In this document: positions 9,902-18,301 of the stretch, one piece after another
Position numbering within the stretch: position 1 is the first letter of the stretch
How the letters are laid out: every line of letters begins with the position of its first letter
NCBI GenBank assembly: GCA_012837525.1
Contig: DUQZ01000013.1
Location: 1 to 64,000 of the forward strand
DNA length: 64,000 bases
Direction: 5' to 3'
Source of the DNA: Clostridiales bacterium
GTDB taxonomy: Bacteria; Bacillota; Clostridia; Christensenellales; Aristaeellaceae
Position numbers and translations under genes: made by a program
Notes under the pieces: generated by a model
The model's input: the letters and a program-made list of their open reading frames with translations, nothing else
Database searches by the model: none
Told to the model about the DNA's origin: nothing

Positions 9902-10864
9902 CTACTTGCGCTTGATTAGGTCCTGCGCCACCTGGACGATGTGTTCCTTGGTCAGGCCAAAGCGCTGCTGCAGGTAGTCCTGCGGGCCAACCTCGCCGTA
10001 CTCGTCCTCCACCGCGACACAGGCCGCCGGCGTGGGATGGTGGAAGGCCAGGGCCTCACACACCGCGGCGTAGAGGCCGCCAATCTTGTTGTGGTTCTCT
10101 GCCACCAGCACAGCGCCGGTCTTTTTGGCGCTGTGAAGCAGGCCTTCTACATCCAGCGGCTTGATGGTGAACATGTCCAGCACCTCGGCATGGATGCCCT
10201 GCTCTGAAAGGATGCGGGCAGCCTGCAACGCCTCATGCACCATGATACCGCAGGCGATGATGGTGAGGTCACTGCCCTCCCGCAGACGGATGGATTTGCC
10301 CACCTCAAACGCGCTGCCCTCGTCATAGACCTTGGCGTTTTGCTTGCGGCCCACGCGGATATACTTGACGCCCGGCCGCTCAATGAGCTGCGGCAGCAGG
10401 GTTTTAAACATCACGGTATCGGTGATGTCCAGGATGGTGGCCGTCGGAATGGCGCGGTAGAGCGCCACATCCTCAAAGGGCATGTGAGTGCCGCCGTTGA
10501 AGGCCGCGCACACGCCGGGGTCGGTGCCGATGACGGTGATGTCATTGCCGGCATAGCCCGCGGACAGGAAGACCTGGTCAAAGCTGCGGCGGGAGGCGAA
10601 GGGACCGAAGGTGTGGGCGATGGGTTTGAACCCGCTGGCGGCCAGGCCGCCCGCCACGCCCATCATGTTGGCCTCCGACACCCCCATGTTGATGGCGCGG
10701 TCCGGGTGCTCCTGGTGGTATTTGTAGGTCCCGATGGTGCTCATCAAATCAGCGTCCACGTAGATCACATCCGGGTCGCTCTCCAGCAGGCGGATGATGG
10801 TTTGGCCGATCACATCCTTGAACGTGCGGGGATCCAGGGAACCGTCGTATACAATCTTAGGCAT
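9902..10864 (-). CDS. Transketolase, C-terminal subunit
   Basis: Carries the pyrimidine-binding and C-terminal domains of a split transketolase; it pairs with the product of the preceding gene to form a thiamine-diphosphate enzyme that moves a two-carbon ketol between sugars. Length is 320 residues. Catalytic Glu64 sits in G-V-S-E. Residues matching the substrate-phosphate pocket of classical transketolases appear conserved by eye: Arg13, Ser42, a T-H-M-P histidine and the arginine in R-V-G-R-K. The start is ATG 10864, with GGAGG upstream, overlapping the stop of the N-terminal subunit by 8 bases, so translation is coupled. It is the last gene of the operon. Inferred role: use of 2-deoxy-5-keto-D-gluconate as ketol donor, with an aldose phosphate as acceptor. 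A housekeeping pentose-phosphate role is the alternative. Confidence 0.85.
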   Translation of the reverse strand: MPKIVYDGSLDPRTFKDVIGQTIIRLLESDPDVIYVDADLMSTIGTYKYHQEHPDRAINMGVSEANMMGVAGGLAASGFKPIAHTFGPFASRRSFDQVFLSAGYAGNDITVIGTDPGVCAAFNGGTHMPFEDVALYRAIPTATILDITDTVMFKTLLPQLIERPGVKYIRVGRKQNAKVYDEGSAFEVGKSIRLREGSDLTIIACGIMVHEALQAARILSEQGIHAEVLDMFTIKPLDVEGLLHSAKKTGAVLVAENHNKIGGLYAAVCEALAFHHPTPAACVAVEDEYGEVGPQDYLQQRFGLTKEHIVQVAQDLIKRK

Positions 10865-11711
10865 CAAAAACACCTCCGTCCATCGCCGCGATCTGATCGC
10901 GCAAAATTTGCACCCAACCCTGGATGACCTCGGGCTTGGGGGTCATGGAGTGGTTGCTGAAGGTGTCCTCCACCTCCTTGATGCCAGCGCCCTTGATGGT
11001 GTCCAGCACAATGGCGTGCGGCCTGCCCTTGACCTCTTCACAGGCCTGTATCGCGCGCAGCACTTCTTCCACGCTGTTGCCCTTGACCTGCTGGGTGTGG
11101 AAGCCAAAGGCCTCCATCTTGGCGGCGAAGCTTTGCGGGTCGTTGATGTCAGCCACAAAGCCGTCCAGCTGTTTTTTGTTCCAGTCAATCAGCACGGTGA
11201 GGTTGTCCAGCTTCTGGGCCGCCGCGAACATGAAGGCTTCCCAGGGCTGCCCTTCGTTGAGTTCCCCGTCGCCGACAATCAGGTACATGCGGCTGTCCCG
11301 TCCCTTGAGCCGGTCCCCCAGCGCCATGCCCACCGCCAGCGAGGTGCCCTGGCCCAGGGAGCCGGTGGTCATGTCCACGCCCGGTGTCTTTTTGCGGTCG
11401 CAGTGGCTGGGGAAATTGGTGCCCGGCTGGTTGAGCGTCAAGATGTCCTCGTAGGGGAAGTAGCCTTTGAGCGCCAGCGCCGCGTAGACGGCTGGGCCTG
11501 CATGGCCCTTTGAGCACACCATCTTGTCCCGCTCCGGCCACTTGGGGTTGTTTGGATCCACCCGCAAAATGGCGCCGTACAGCACAGCCAAGGTATCCGC
11601 CACGCTGAGCGAGCCGCCAACGTGGCCAAAACCGCGGGCCTGGATGGCCTCCATCGCGCCCAGGCGAATCTGTGCCGCCAGTTTCTTGAGCGCGTTTACA
11701 TTGTTTGTCAT
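10857..11711 (-). CDS. Transketolase, N-terminal subunit
   Basis: Binds the diphosphate end of thiamine diphosphate and contributes active-site histidines. The 284-residue product shows G-F-G-H-V-G-G-S (His30), S-K-G-H-A-G (His70), T-G-S-L-G-Q-G and the metal/TPP motif G-D-G-E-L-N-E-G (about 148-154). Start is ATG 11711 with AAGGAGG. It lies 16 bases after the LarA-like gene and overlaps the C-terminal subunit gene. Split transketolases often belong to dedicated catabolic operons; the sulfo-transketolase pathway for sulfoquinovose is a known case where the donor carries a sulfonate instead of a phosphate. That precedent supports, but does not prove, a carboxylated donor here. Confidence 0.87.
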   Translation of the reverse strand: MTNNVNALKKLAAQIRLGAMEAIQARGFGHVGGSLSVADTLAVLYGAILRVDPNNPKWPERDKMVCSKGHAGPAVYAALALKGYFPYEDILTLNQPGTNFPSHCDRKKTPGVDMTTGSLGQGTSLAVGMALGDRLKGRDSRMYLIVGDGELNEGQPWEAFMFAAAQKLDNLTVLIDWNKKQLDGFVADINDPQSFAAKMEAFGFHTQQVKGNSVEEVLRAIQACEEVKGRPHAIVLDTIKGAGIKEVEDTFSNHSMTPKPEVIQGWVQILRDQIAAMDGGVFDA

Positions 11712-11727
11712 CACATCCTCCTTGTTG

Positions 11728-12993
11728 TCACTGTGCTGGCGCTTCACCCTTCACGCGGGGCAGGGTGGACCCGCCATAGGGCATGGCCAGTACAGTCGCT
11801 GATTGACCCAATTTCAAAAACGCGTGGTCCAGCGCCTGCTGCACCGTGGCAAACGGCGTCAAAAAGCAGCTGCGTACCAGCACGTCGTCCATGTCGCTTA
11901 CCAGGTAGATGTCCGCGTTTTGCAGCACCAACGCGATGGCCGCGGCCTTGTGCCCGCCCAGTTCAAACTGGCGCGTGACACGGTCGATCAAGTCCTGGGG
12001 CGTCTTTGCCTCCTTCACCCAGCGGGCGAAGGTGTCATCCCCCAGCCCTTCGGCGCAGGAGCCCGCGACGATGATGATGCCGCCCGGTTTGACGGCGTGC
12101 TTGGCGTTGTCCAGCGCCTTTTGCGTCTGGTAGAGGTTTAAATCCTTGGGCGCGCCGCCCTGGGAGACAATGACGATGTCCGCGCGCTGGTCAATCTCTT
12201 TTAAATAAAACGCGTCCAGAAACCGGCAGCCCTCCCGGTGGGCTAGGACGCTGTCGCCCGCCACCGCCTTCACGATACGCTTGTGCTCATCCAGCACCAC
12301 ATTGAGGATGAAATCCACACCGCAGACCGCGGCGCCTTCCTCAATGTCCTCCCGGATGGGGTTGCCGGAAAGCCGGCCCGCGCAGGCATCCGGCTGCACC
12401 ATCATCTGGTGGTTGCGCTCGATGGCCTCCTTGGTGGATACGCCCGGCATGATGGCCTTGCCGCCGCCGGAGTAGCCGGCGAAGTAATGGTACTCGATAT
12501 TGCCCAGGCAGATGCGCCGGTCGGCCTGCGCCACGTGGCGGTCAATATCAATGGGCGTGCCGGCCTTGGTATAGCCCATGTGAATGACATCCTCCTGGCT
12601 GGAATCCACACAGCGGATTTTGTCAAAGGCATAATCCCCCACCAGCTTGCGCTGCTCCTCCTTGGTGTGCGCGCGGTGAATGCCCAGGCCAAACACCAGG
12701 GTGATGTCCTTTAAGTCTACCCCCGCTTTTTCCAATTCCTCAAGCAGAGCGGGCATGACGGTGTGGGTGGGCATGGGCCGGGTGATGTCGCTGGTGATGA
12801 TGGCAATTTTCTCCCCCGGTTTCACGATGTCCTTTAACCTGGGGCTGCCAATGGGCGACTTCAGCGCCCGGCGGACTTCCTCCTCACCAGTTAGGCCCAG
12901 CGTGACCTCGTTGTGCGTCAGGACACCCAGCAAGTTTTGCTCCGGCACCTTGACCGTGTCCACACGGTTTCCGATCGCGAATGCTATGTTCAT
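11728..12993 (-). CDS. Nickel-dependent lactate racemase (LarA) family protein, predicted malate racemase
   Basis: LarA homologues racemise 2-hydroxy acids with the nickel-pincer nucleotide cofactor. The 421-residue length fits LarA. Key residues are visible: catalytic His106 (in I-H-R) and His169 (Y-H-Y-F-A-G-Y-S-G-G), the cofactor lysine Lys179, nickel-ligand His195 (R-N-H), and the substrate-site run L-Y-Q-T-Q-K (Tyr288, Gln289, Lys292). LarA homologues acting on malate are known. In this operon the expected substrate is D-malate, giving L-malate; that is inference. The cofactor genes larB, larC and larE are not in the window. Start ATG 12993 has GAGGA upstream and overlaps the PGK-like stop at 12990 (ATGA). 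Confidence 0.85.
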   Translation of the reverse strand: MNIAFAIGNRVDTVKVPEQNLLGVLTHNEVTLGLTGEEEVRRALKSPIGSPRLKDIVKPGEKIAIITSDITRPMPTHTVMPALLEELEKAGVDLKDITLVFGLGIHRAHTKEEQRKLVGDYAFDKIRCVDSSQEDVIHMGYTKAGTPIDIDRHVAQADRRICLGNIEYHYFAGYSGGGKAIMPGVSTKEAIERNHQMMVQPDACAGRLSGNPIREDIEEGAAVCGVDFILNVVLDEHKRIVKAVAGDSVLAHREGCRFLDAFYLKEIDQRADIVIVSQGGAPKDLNLYQTQKALDNAKHAVKPGGIIIVAGSCAEGLGDDTFARWVKEAKTPQDLIDRVTRQFELGGHKAAAIALVLQNADIYLVSDMDDVLVRSCFLTPFATVQQALDHAFLKLGQSATVLAMPYGGSTLPRVKGEAPAQ

Positions 12994-14255
12994 AGGGTTT
13001 CCTCGCCAAAGGCTTTCGCCGCGTGACGCAGCGCCTTCACCACCGGCAATTCCTCCCCGGTAAGGAAGCGGATCAGCGCCCCGCCACCGGTGCAGATATA
13101 GCTGATGGACGCGGTTTTCTGGTATTTGCTTGTGGCCGTGATGCTGTCCCCGCCGCCCACGACGGTGTGGGCCTTCGTGTCGCCCAGGGCGTCCCACACA
13201 ATGCGGGTGCCCAATTCCGTCTGCTCCTGCTCAAACACGCCCATGGGGCCGTTGACAAAGACGGTGCTTGCCGCGCGGATGATATCGGCATAGGTTCTGG
13301 CGGTTTGCTCGCCAATGTCCAGCGCCGCAGCGTCTTCCGGCAGATCCTTCGGCGCCGCTTCGTGCCTGCGCCCGCCTTCAAGATAGGCCAGGGTGTCCGG
13401 CAGCACCAGCTTGCCGCTGTGCTTTGAAAGCAGGTCTTTCGCGGTTTGCACCATCTCATCCAGGCCCAGTTTGCGCAGGGTGTCCTCACTGCCGCTGCCG
13501 ATTGGCTCCCCCTTGGCTTTGAGCAGAATATTGGCTACCAACCCGCCGGTCAACACCTGGTCCGCAGCACCACTTGACAGCACACTGTCCATCATCCCAA
13601 AGGCATCGGCCACCTTGGCACCGCCCAGCACAAACACGCAGGGGCGCTCTGGCTGCGCCATCAATTCTGAGATGACCACGTACTCCCGCTCAAACAGGCG
13701 GCCCATCATGGAGGGCAGCACCTGCTCAAACCCGCACAGGCTGGGCTGGTCGCGGTGCGCTGCCGCGAAGGCGTCACACACGTAGTAGTCCATGAGCGGC
13801 GAAAGTTTGCTCACCACCTGGGTCTGTGCCTGCTCCTCATGCGTCAGGCGCAGTTTCATTTCAAACAGCGTCTGCTCCTCCGCGCAAAAGCGCACGTTGT
13901 CCAGCAGCAGGATCTCACCAGGTGTCAGCGCCTTGATCTGCGCCCTGGCAGCGGGGCCGCACACATCGTCCACAAAGCGCACGGGGCGGCCCAGCAGATT
14001 GCTGAGCACCTCCGCGTGCGGCTGTGTGGTGTAGTAATTGTTGTACTCAATGTCCGAGCCCTGGTGCGCCAGCAGCACCAGTTTGGCGCCGCGCTCTGCC
14101 AATTCGCGAATGGTGGGCAAACTGGCCTCTATGCGGGCGGTGGATTTCAGCGTGCCCGTTTTGCGGTCAATGGGCTGGTTGATGTCTACCCGGCACAGCA
14201 CCGTCTTGCCCGACACATCATAGGTGTCCAGGGTGTTGATGCCAAAGCGCTTCAC
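12990..14255 (-). CDS. Archaeal-type phosphoglycerate kinase homologue, predicted malyl-phosphate kinase
   Basis: The 421-residue sequence follows archaeal phosphoglycerate kinases: R-V-D-I-N-Q-P, an A-H-Q-G segment, F-V-D-D-V-C-G-P-A-A-R, L-L-L-D-N-V-R-F, D-A-F-A-A-A-H-R, V-L-G-G-A-K-V and V-V-G-G-G-D-S. Arg22, Arg41, His64, Arg122 and Arg168 of the basic patch are kept. The arginine that normally follows two positions after the H-x-x of this motif (H-x-x-R-P) is replaced: here it reads A-H-Q-G-S-D (63-68). Loss of that substrate-phosphate contact fits a substrate bearing a carboxylate. Start is GTG 14255 overlapping the GAPDH-like stop (GTGA). Inferred reaction: malyl 4-phosphate plus ADP to D-malate plus ATP. 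A true 3-phosphoglycerate kinase is the alternative. Confidence 0.85.
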   Translation of the reverse strand: MKRFGINTLDTYDVSGKTVLCRVDINQPIDRKTGTLKSTARIEASLPTIRELAERGAKLVLLAHQGSDIEYNNYYTTQPHAEVLSNLLGRPVRFVDDVCGPAARAQIKALTPGEILLLDNVRFCAEEQTLFEMKLRLTHEEQAQTQVVSKLSPLMDYYVCDAFAAAHRDQPSLCGFEQVLPSMMGRLFEREYVVISELMAQPERPCVFVLGGAKVADAFGMMDSVLSSGAADQVLTGGLVANILLKAKGEPIGSGSEDTLRKLGLDEMVQTAKDLLSKHSGKLVLPDTLAYLEGGRRHEAAPKDLPEDAAALDIGEQTARTYADIIRAASTVFVNGPMGVFEQEQTELGTRIVWDALGDTKAHTVVGGGDSITATSKYQKTASISYICTGGGALIRFLTGEELPVVKALRHAAKAFGEETL

Positions 14256-15304
14256 TTTTTGAACCTGCCGATGCGCAGGTATTCGTTGGTTTTGGCGGTA
14301 CCTTCCTCGCGGGTGGCCTGCGTTTTCATAGCCGCGCGCACCGCGTCCAGGGTTTCGGGGATGGTGACCGCCTCCTGTGGGATGTTGATGGCAAACATGA
14401 TGTCATCGCCTGATTCCACCACGCTGTCCTTCCACAGGGCGATCTCATACATGTCCCCGCGGCGGCCGCCCAGGTCCCGCGCGTAGCGGAACAAGCTGGC
14501 GTTGCCCAGGAAGCCCTCGTCGATGGAGACCACGCGGATGCGGGGATGCGCCTCAAACACCTCCAGCGCCTGATCCTTGGTGATCTTGCCGTTTTTGCCG
14601 GAGGCCAGCACCGTGATGATGTGCCCATGGGTGACCGGGGTGTGCACCAGGATGCCGGTCGCCTCCACGTGGGGCATGATGGTCATCAAGTCCACCGCCT
14701 GGTGGCTGGGCGCCTTTTCCATCTGCAGCGCGTTGGTGAGCCCGCGGTGATAATCGCCCGGGTCCGCCACGCGGCGGATGATGGTGATGGCCACCTTCTT
14801 CAGGCCAAAGGCGCGGTCCAGCGCGTCCACCGCGCGGATGAGGCCGGTCGTGTTGCAGCTGGTCAATTTCAGGTAATCCACACCCAAGCCCGCCTCATAA
14901 TTGGCGTACCCGTGGAAGAAGACATCGGCCACAGAGTTTTTCTCCCCGCCCTGGAAGACCGCCTTTTTGTTATATTTCTCATACACCAGTTTGTTCTTGG
15001 CGCCAACGCCGCCGGGCGCTGAATCCAGCACGATGTCGGCTTTTTGCACCAGGTCCTCAAAGCTGCCGGCGACCGGGATGCCCAGCGCGTCAAACTGCGC
15101 CTTATCGGCCCCGTCCACCAGATACAGCGGGTAGGTGATGCCGTTTGCGCCCTGCATGTCGTTTTCATACAGCGCGCGGATGGCCAGCGTGGGCGCGATG
15201 TCCGCGATGCCGACCAGTTCCATATCGCCTTGCAGGGCCACGCCGTCCGCCAGCCGCTGGCCAATGACGCCATACCCGGCAACCGCTACTTTAATTTTAC
15301 TCAT
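14252..15304 (-). CDS. Archaeal-type (type II) glyceraldehyde-3-phosphate dehydrogenase homologue
   Basis: NAD(P)-dependent phosphorylating aldehyde dehydrogenase of the archaeal GAPDH class, 350 residues. Visible features are the nucleotide-binding G-Y-G-V-I-G at 10-15, catalytic Cys150 in S-C-N-T-T-G-L, Arg177-Arg178 followed by V-A-D-P, and a histidine pair in T-H-G-H (226-228). From family memory, archaeal enzymes have S-H-H-G-P-D and a T-x-x-M-H-x-H motif; here they read S-H-Q-A-V-D and T-H-G-H, so the substrate pocket may differ. Start ATG 15304 has AAGGAG. It is followed by the PGK-like gene with a 4-base overlap, as expected for two consecutive steps. Inferred substrate: 3-hydroxy-4-oxobutanoate, giving malyl 4-phosphate. 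Confidence 0.85.
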   Translation of the reverse strand: MSKIKVAVAGYGVIGQRLADGVALQGDMELVGIADIAPTLAIRALYENDMQGANGITYPLYLVDGADKAQFDALGIPVAGSFEDLVQKADIVLDSAPGGVGAKNKLVYEKYNKKAVFQGGEKNSVADVFFHGYANYEAGLGVDYLKLTSCNTTGLIRAVDALDRAFGLKKVAITIIRRVADPGDYHRGLTNALQMEKAPSHQAVDLMTIMPHVEATGILVHTPVTHGHIITVLASGKNGKITKDQALEVFEAHPRIRVVSIDEGFLGNASLFRYARDLGGRRGDMYEIALWKDSVVESGDDIMFAINIPQEAVTIPETLDAVRAAMKTQATREEGTAKTNEYLRIGRFKK

Positions 15305-15353
15305 GTCAAACTCCTTAATAATCAGTTATTAAACGCAGGGAATTAACCCTGGC

Positions 15354-16367
15354 TTAGTCCTGCACCTTGACAGGCGCGCCGCCCTGCTCATAGCTTTTTT
15401 GGGCCGCGATGGCAATCTTCACCGGCTGCAGGCCGTCAAAAGCGCCCACTTCCACCTCTGTGCCGTTTAGGCAGGCGTCCACAAAGCTGCGGGTTTCCTC
15501 CACAAAGGCTTCGTTGTAACGCTCCAGGAAGAACCACAGGGGTTTTTCCATGGTGACGGATGCCGCCGTATAATGCACCGTGTTGTTGGCCCGCTCGTTA
15601 TCCGCGGTGATGCAGCCCTTGGAACCAAACACCTCAATGCGCTGGTCGTAGCCGTACACCGCCTGGCGGCTGTTGTCTATCACGCCCAGAGCGCCGTTTT
15701 TGAAGCGCAGCGAAATGATGCAGGTATCCACATCCCCTTCCTTGATGATGTCGGGGTTGACCAGGCCCGCGCCAAAGACGGAGACTTCCTCCACTTCGCT
15801 GCCGGTCAAATAGCGCACCATGTCAAAATCGTGGATGGTCATGTCCATGAAGATGCCGCCGGAGCTTTTGACATAGCTCAGCGGGGGCGCTTCCGGGTCG
15901 CGGGATGTCACCTTGACGATGTGCACATCCCCCACGCCGCCGTCCTGGACAATTTTGCGCACGTGCTTGAAGTTGCGGTCAAACCGGCGGTTAAAGCCCA
16001 CCTGGTACTTGACGCCCGCCTTCTTGACCTCCGCCAGCACCTCTTCAATCCTGCCCAGGTCGTGGTCAATGGGCTTTTCGCAGAAGATGTGCTTGCCGGC
16101 CTTGGCCGCAGCGATAGAGATGGGGTAGTGCATATCGGTGGAGGCGCAGATGAACACCGCGTCCACTTCGGGGTCTGTGAGCAGCTGGTTGTAATCATCA
16201 AAAACCTTGGTAACGCCGTGCTTATTGGCAAGGTCCTTCGCGGCCTGCAGGTTGACATCCGACACCGCCTCCAGTTTAGCGCCCGGCACCCGGTTGACCA
16301 GGTTGTCCGCGTGCAGCTTGCCGATGCGCCCAGCGCCGATGACACCGATTCGTAATTGCTTGTCCAT
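15354..16367 (-). CDS. iolG: Inositol 2-dehydrogenase
   Basis: Oxidises myo-inositol to 2-keto-myo-inositol (scyllo-inosose) with NAD+, first step of inositol breakdown. The 337-residue Gfo/Idh/MocA-type protein has the Rossmann motif G-A-G-R-I-G (11-16), the catalytic Lys98 in E-K-P, and the Asp175 and His179 pair in M-D-M-T-I-H-D-F-D-M, all typical of IolG. Start ATG 16367 has AAAGGAG upstream. It lies 11 bases after iolD and 49 bases before the GAPDH-like gene. The neighbours iolD, iolB and iolE make the inositol assignment firm; another cyclitol could also be accepted. Confidence 0.9.
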   Translation of the reverse strand: MDKQLRIGVIGAGRIGKLHADNLVNRVPGAKLEAVSDVNLQAAKDLANKHGVTKVFDDYNQLLTDPEVDAVFICASTDMHYPISIAAAKAGKHIFCEKPIDHDLGRIEEVLAEVKKAGVKYQVGFNRRFDRNFKHVRKIVQDGGVGDVHIVKVTSRDPEAPPLSYVKSSGGIFMDMTIHDFDMVRYLTGSEVEEVSVFGAGLVNPDIIKEGDVDTCIISLRFKNGALGVIDNSRQAVYGYDQRIEVFGSKGCITADNERANNTVHYTAASVTMEKPLWFFLERYNEAFVEETRSFVDACLNGTEVEVGAFDGLQPVKIAIAAQKSYEQGGAPVKVQD

Positions 16368-16378
16368 TGTTCTCTCCT

Positions 16379-18301
16379 TTAATATTGTCTGGCCTTTTTG
16401 ACCTGGTTTTCATGATGTTCATACGCCTTGCGGTTGGCTTCCTTTTGCGCCACTGCCACCGAGCCCACGCGCCACCAGGCGTCATAGCCGTCGGTCATGG
16501 ACTTGGGGATGACCTTGATGTCAAACAGCACGGGCTGGTCCTTGACCGTGAGGGCATCCTGTACCGCCGCCTCCAGTTCATCCAGCGTGCGGATGGTATA
16601 GGCGCGGGTGCCGTAGCCGCGCGCGATGGCGGCATAGTCCACGTGCAGGAAATCCCCGTCGTGCTTGCCATCCGCCCCGCGGAAGCGCAGTTCGGTGCAC
16701 AGGCTGTCATTGCCCTGATCCACCTGCAGGTTGTTGATGCAGCCGTAGCTTGCGTTGTCAAACAGGCAGATATTGATCTTGAGCCGCTCCTGCACCGCCA
16801 GCAGCAACTCGGAGTGCAGCATCACGAAGCTGCCGTCCCCCACCATGGAGTAGACCTCCTTGTCGCCCACAGCCAGCTTCTGGCCCACCGCGCCGCAGAT
16901 CTCATAGCCCATGCAGGAGTAGCCGTACTCCATGTTGTAGCTGTCCGGGGTCTTAGGCCGCCACATGCGCTGCATGTCCCCCGGCAGGCTGCCGGAGGAG
17001 CCGATGACCACCGCGTCTGTTGGAATTAAGTGGTTGATTTTGCCCAGCGCCGCTGTTTGTGTAAGCACGCTGTCCAAATCCTGCGCGAACTTCTGCGCCG
17101 AATCGGCGTTGGCGTCGTTGATCAGCGGCGGCTGCCCCTGGCCATAGGACATGCCATCCAGGCGCGCCAGCTCCGTAAGCCACCTGTCCTTTGCCTGCTT
17201 GATCTCATCCTGGTATCCCGTATTGTAATCATCCAGCGCGCCCTTGAGCGCAACGAGCGCTTCCCGGGCATCCGAGAGCACCGGAACGCCGTCAAACTTG
17301 ATGGCCTGGGCGGGTGACATGGTGATGTTGACAAACCGCGCCTCCTGGTCAAACAGGGATTTGGAGGCGGTGGTGAAATCGGTATAGCGGGTGCCCACAC
17401 CGATAATCAGGTCCGCCTGCGCGGCAATCTCATTGGCGGCGGCGCAGCCTGTGACCCCGATGCCGCCCAGGTTGAGCGGATGATCCCACACAACGGCGGA
17501 CTTGCCCGCCTGGGTCTCCCCAAAGGGAATGCCAAAGGCTTCCGCGAAATCACGGAAGGCGTCATGGGCCTCGGAATAGCGCACGCCCCCGCCGCAAATT
17601 AAGAGCGGTTTTTTGGCGCTGCGGATGGCGTCCGCGGCCTGCTTGATGGCATACGCCGTTGGCGGCCTGCGCTCCAGCACATGGACGCGCTTTGTAAAGA
17701 AGCTTTCCGGGTAATCATAGGCCTCGCCTTCCACATCCTGGGGCAGGGCAACGCAGACAGCGCCGGTATCCGCCGGGTCAGTCAGCACGCGCATGGCGTT
17801 GAGCATGGCGCTCATGAGCTGCTCCGGCCGCTGGACGCGGTCAAAATAGCGGCAGACGGCGCGGAAGGCGTCATTGGTGGTGGTGCCCGCGTCGTGGATG
17901 TGCTCGATTTGCTGCAGCACAGGGTCAGGCTGGCGGCAGGCGTAGGTATCGCCGGGCAGCACCAGCAGGGGGATGTTGTTGGCTGTGGCGGTGGCGCAGG
18001 CGGTGACCATGTTGGCAGCGCCAGGCCCGACGGAGGAGGTGGCGGCGAAGATTTGCTTGCGCTTCATCTGCTTGGCGAAAGCGACCGCGGCGTGCGCCAT
18101 GCCCTGCTCGTTTTTGCCCTGGTAGATCTCAAGCCGTTTGCGCTCCTGCAGCAGCGCCTGCCCCAGGCCAACCACATTGCCGTGGCCGGGCAGCATGAAC
18201 ACGCCGCGCACAAAGGGCTGCTCCTGATTGTCCCAGGCCAGGTACTGGTTCTCCAAAAAACGCACCAAGGCCTGGGCCATGGTTAATCTGACTGTTTTCA
18301 T
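16379..18301 (-). CDS. iolD: 3D-(3,5/4)-trihydroxycyclohexane-1,2-dione acylhydrolase
   Basis: Thiamine-diphosphate enzyme that opens the cyclohexane ring by hydrolysing the diketone to 5-deoxy-D-glucuronate. The 640-residue length and sequence match IolD of the acetolactate-synthase fold: N-terminal G-N-V-V-G-L-G-Q-A and E-Q-G-M-A-H-A-A, central G-P-G-A-A-N-M-V-T, and the C-terminal TPP motif G-D-G-S-F-V-M-L-H. Start ATG 18301 has GGAGG upstream and overlaps the iolB stop by 4 bases (ATGA). Third reaction in the pathway, between IolE and IolB. Confidence 0.93.
   Translation of the reverse strand: MKTVRLTMAQALVRFLENQYLAWDNQEQPFVRGVFMLPGHGNVVGLGQALLQERKRLEIYQGKNEQGMAHAAVAFAKQMKRKQIFAATSSVGPGAANMVTACATATANNIPLLVLPGDTYACRQPDPVLQQIEHIHDAGTTTNDAFRAVCRYFDRVQRPEQLMSAMLNAMRVLTDPADTGAVCVALPQDVEGEAYDYPESFFTKRVHVLERRPPTAYAIKQAADAIRSAKKPLLICGGGVRYSEAHDAFRDFAEAFGIPFGETQAGKSAVVWDHPLNLGGIGVTGCAAANEIAAQADLIIGVGTRYTDFTTASKSLFDQEARFVNITMSPAQAIKFDGVPVLSDAREALVALKGALDDYNTGYQDEIKQAKDRWLTELARLDGMSYGQGQPPLINDANADSAQKFAQDLDSVLTQTAALGKINHLIPTDAVVIGSSGSLPGDMQRMWRPKTPDSYNMEYGYSCMGYEICGAVGQKLAVGDKEVYSMVGDGSFVMLHSELLLAVQERLKINICLFDNASYGCINNLQVDQGNDSLCTELRFRGADGKHDGDFLHVDYAAIARGYGTRAYTIRTLDELEAAVQDALTVKDQPVLFDIKVIPKSMTDGYDAWWRVGSVAVAQKEANRKAYEHHENQVKKARQY

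Noticed and set aside
9902-15304. Reading the transketolase, PGK and GAPDH genes as ordinary glycolysis and pentose-phosphate genes
   Set aside because: They are archaeal-type or split forms, fused by overlaps to an inositol operon, and the PGK has lost a substrate arginine. A normal role remains the main alternative but fits the context less well.
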